Source: Marinibacterium sp050389775
GTDB taxonomy: Bacteria > Pseudomonadota > Alphaproteobacteria > Rhodobacterales > Rhodobacteraceae
Assembly (NCBI RefSeq): GCF_050389775.1
Contig: NZ_CP177144.1
Coordinates: forward strand, 2,356,001-2,420,000
Reading direction: 5' to 3'
DNA: 64,000 nt
Position numbers and translations under genes: made by a program. Of the stretch, positions 63,057 through 64,000 are shown piece after piece; within the stretch, counting starts at the first letter, position 1, and every line of letters begins with the position of its first letter. The notes beneath the pieces were generated by a model, which made no database searches, had not been told where the DNA came from, and saw only the letters and a program-made list of their open reading frames with translations.

Positions 63057-64000
63057 ATGGACAAGCGCGGTGACATCCTAGTGCTGGGCGCCGGGATCGG
63101 CGGGCTGACGGCGGCGCTGGCGCTGCACCGGCGGGGCCATCCGGTGCGGGTGGTCGAGCAGGCGGATGAACTGGCCGAGGTGGGCGCCGGTCTGCAGATC
63201 AGCCCGAACGGCGGCGCGGTCCTGCGCGCGCTGGGGCTGGGCGAGACGCTGGATGCGCTGTCGGTCCGGGCCCGGGCGGTGGTGCTCAGCGATTACCGTC
63301 GGCCGGGCGATGTGCTGCGGCTGGACCTGATGCGGCGGCCGGACCAGCGGTACAACCTGATGCACCGGGCGGATCTGATCGGGCTTTTGCACCGGGCGGT
63401 GCAGGCGGCGGGCATTCCGATCGAGCTGGGGCGGCGGGTTGCCTCGGTCACGCCTGGCGCGCGCGCGATTGTGCGCTTTGGTGATGGCGCCGAAGACAGC
63501 GCCGCGCTGGTGGTCGGGGCCGATGGGCTGCATTCGGTTGCACGCGCGGCGCTGAACGGCGCGGACAAGCCGTTCTTTACGGGCCAGGTGGCCTGGCGCG
63601 CGGTGGTGCCGGTGAGCTCTCCGCTGCCGGGCGAGGCGCGGGTGGTCATGGCGCCGGGCAAGCACCTGGTCTGCTACCCGCTGCGCGACGGGCGGTTGGC
63701 CAACCTGGTGGCAATCCGCGAACAGGCGGAGTGGGTGGCCGAAGGCTGGCATCACGACGACGATCCGGCCAACCTGCGGGCGGCCTTCGCCGACCTGCGC
63801 GGCCCGGCGCGCGATCTGCTGGATAGGGTTGAAACCGTTGGTCTCTGGGGGCTTTTTCGCCATTCGGTGGCCGGGCGATGGTGGGGCGATGGGGTGGCGA
63901 TCCTTGGTGACGCGGCACATCCGACACTGCCGTTCCTGGCGCAAGGGGCAAACCTGGCGCTGGAAGATGCCTGGGTCCTGGCGCGGTGCTGGGACGGATC
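63057..64000 (+). CDS. FAD-dependent aromatic monooxygenase (salicylate hydroxylase type), cut by window end
   Basis: The frame opens at the ATG at 63057 and is still open at the right edge (at least 314 residues). It is a class A flavoprotein hydroxylase: the FAD dinucleotide fold LVLGAGIGGLTAALALHRRG (residues 8-27), the NADPH/FAD motif VVGADGLHSVAR, and the third motif VAILGDAAHPTLPFLAQGAN. The ordering and spacing match salicylate 1-hydroxylase and 3-hydroxybenzoate 6-hydroxylase. The substrate is not determined. It follows the dksA terminator and should have its own promoter or depend on read-through. Confidence 0.9.
   Translation, partial: MDKRGDILVLGAGIGGLTAALALHRRGHPVRVVEQADELAEVGAGLQISPNGGAVLRALGLGETLDALSVRARAVVLSDYRRPGDVLRLDLMRRPDQRYNLMHRADLIGLLHRAVQAAGIPIELGRRVASVTPGARAIVRFGDGAEDSAALVVGADGLHSVARAALNGADKPFFTGQVAWRAVVPVSSPLPGEARVVMAPGKHLVCYPLRDGRLANLVAIREQAEWVAEGWHHDDDPANLRAAFADLRGPARDLLDRVETVGLWGLFRHSVAGRWWGDGVAILGDAAHPTLPFLAQGANLALEDAWVLARCWDG

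Overview
The window is a GC-rich (roughly two-thirds G+C), gene-dense chromosomal segment of an alphaproteobacterium, most likely a marine-type member of the Rhodobacterales. Grounds for this: the layout of the sulfate-assimilation operon (cysG, DUF2849, cysI, cysH, DUF934, fpr), two TRAP transporters, Hint-domain and RTX proteins, a DksA with a single cysteine, an IF-3 whose N-terminus is of the alphaproteobacterial type, and an rRNA methyltransferase translationally coupled to a PIN-domain gene. I saw no IS element, prophage, CRISPR array, rRNA or tRNA.

Layout, left to right. 1-5.6 kb: a molybdenum hydroxylase operon (XdhC-type maturation factor, molybdopterin-binding protein, then Fe-S, molybdopterin and FAD subunits) closed by a UUCG-loop terminator. 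5.7-6.3 kb: infC with an apparent AUA start. 6.4-8.9 kb: three tandem RTX paralogues. 9-15.3 kb: sulfate-assimilation operon with a divergent Lrp-type regulator. 15.5-16.7 kb: a cytochrome P450. 16.8-23.7 kb: dctB-dctD and the TRAP transporter dctPQM, with two tandem DctD-type operators in front of dctP. 24-26.3 kb: tpiA, an A-type Fe-S carrier and sufT. 26.5-33.2 kb: an HWE-type histidine kinase, an NfeD/SPFH pair, an orphan polyamine-type binding protein, a RimB-RimK fusion and tgt. 33.5-36.05 kb: ilvBN with a complete leader-peptide attenuator. 36.2-40.2 kb: two large RTX paralogues. 40.8-45.9 kb: a second TRAP system (TakP type) whose large permease carries an extra coiled-coil domain. 46.5-50.3 kb: a Hint protein, bpt, an RDD protein, a DUF2852 protein and a YbaK-type deacylase. 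50.7-56 kb: glnE, a small protein, the methyltransferase/PIN pair. 56-62.4 kb: an M48 protease, a lytic transglycosylase and a coupled operon of VWA protein, 55-residue membrane protein, DUF2927 lipoprotein, GNAT enzyme and MoxR ATPase. 62.5-64 kb: dksA and a FAD monooxygenase cut by the window end.

Two kinds of non-coding structure recur. A dispersed purine-rich element occurs twelve times, ten of them just after a gene end and on that gene's strand, which suggests a role at RNA 3' ends. Four intergenic gaps hold unrelated tandem arrays with units of about 30, 40, 48 and 67 bp.

The regulatory logic readable here is mainly nutritional. Branched-chain amino acid synthesis is controlled by attenuation on a peptide with five consecutive Leu/Val/Ile codons. 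C4-dicarboxylate uptake is controlled by a DctD that has lost the signatures needed to work with sigma-54. Sulfate assimilation probably answers to the divergent Lrp protein.
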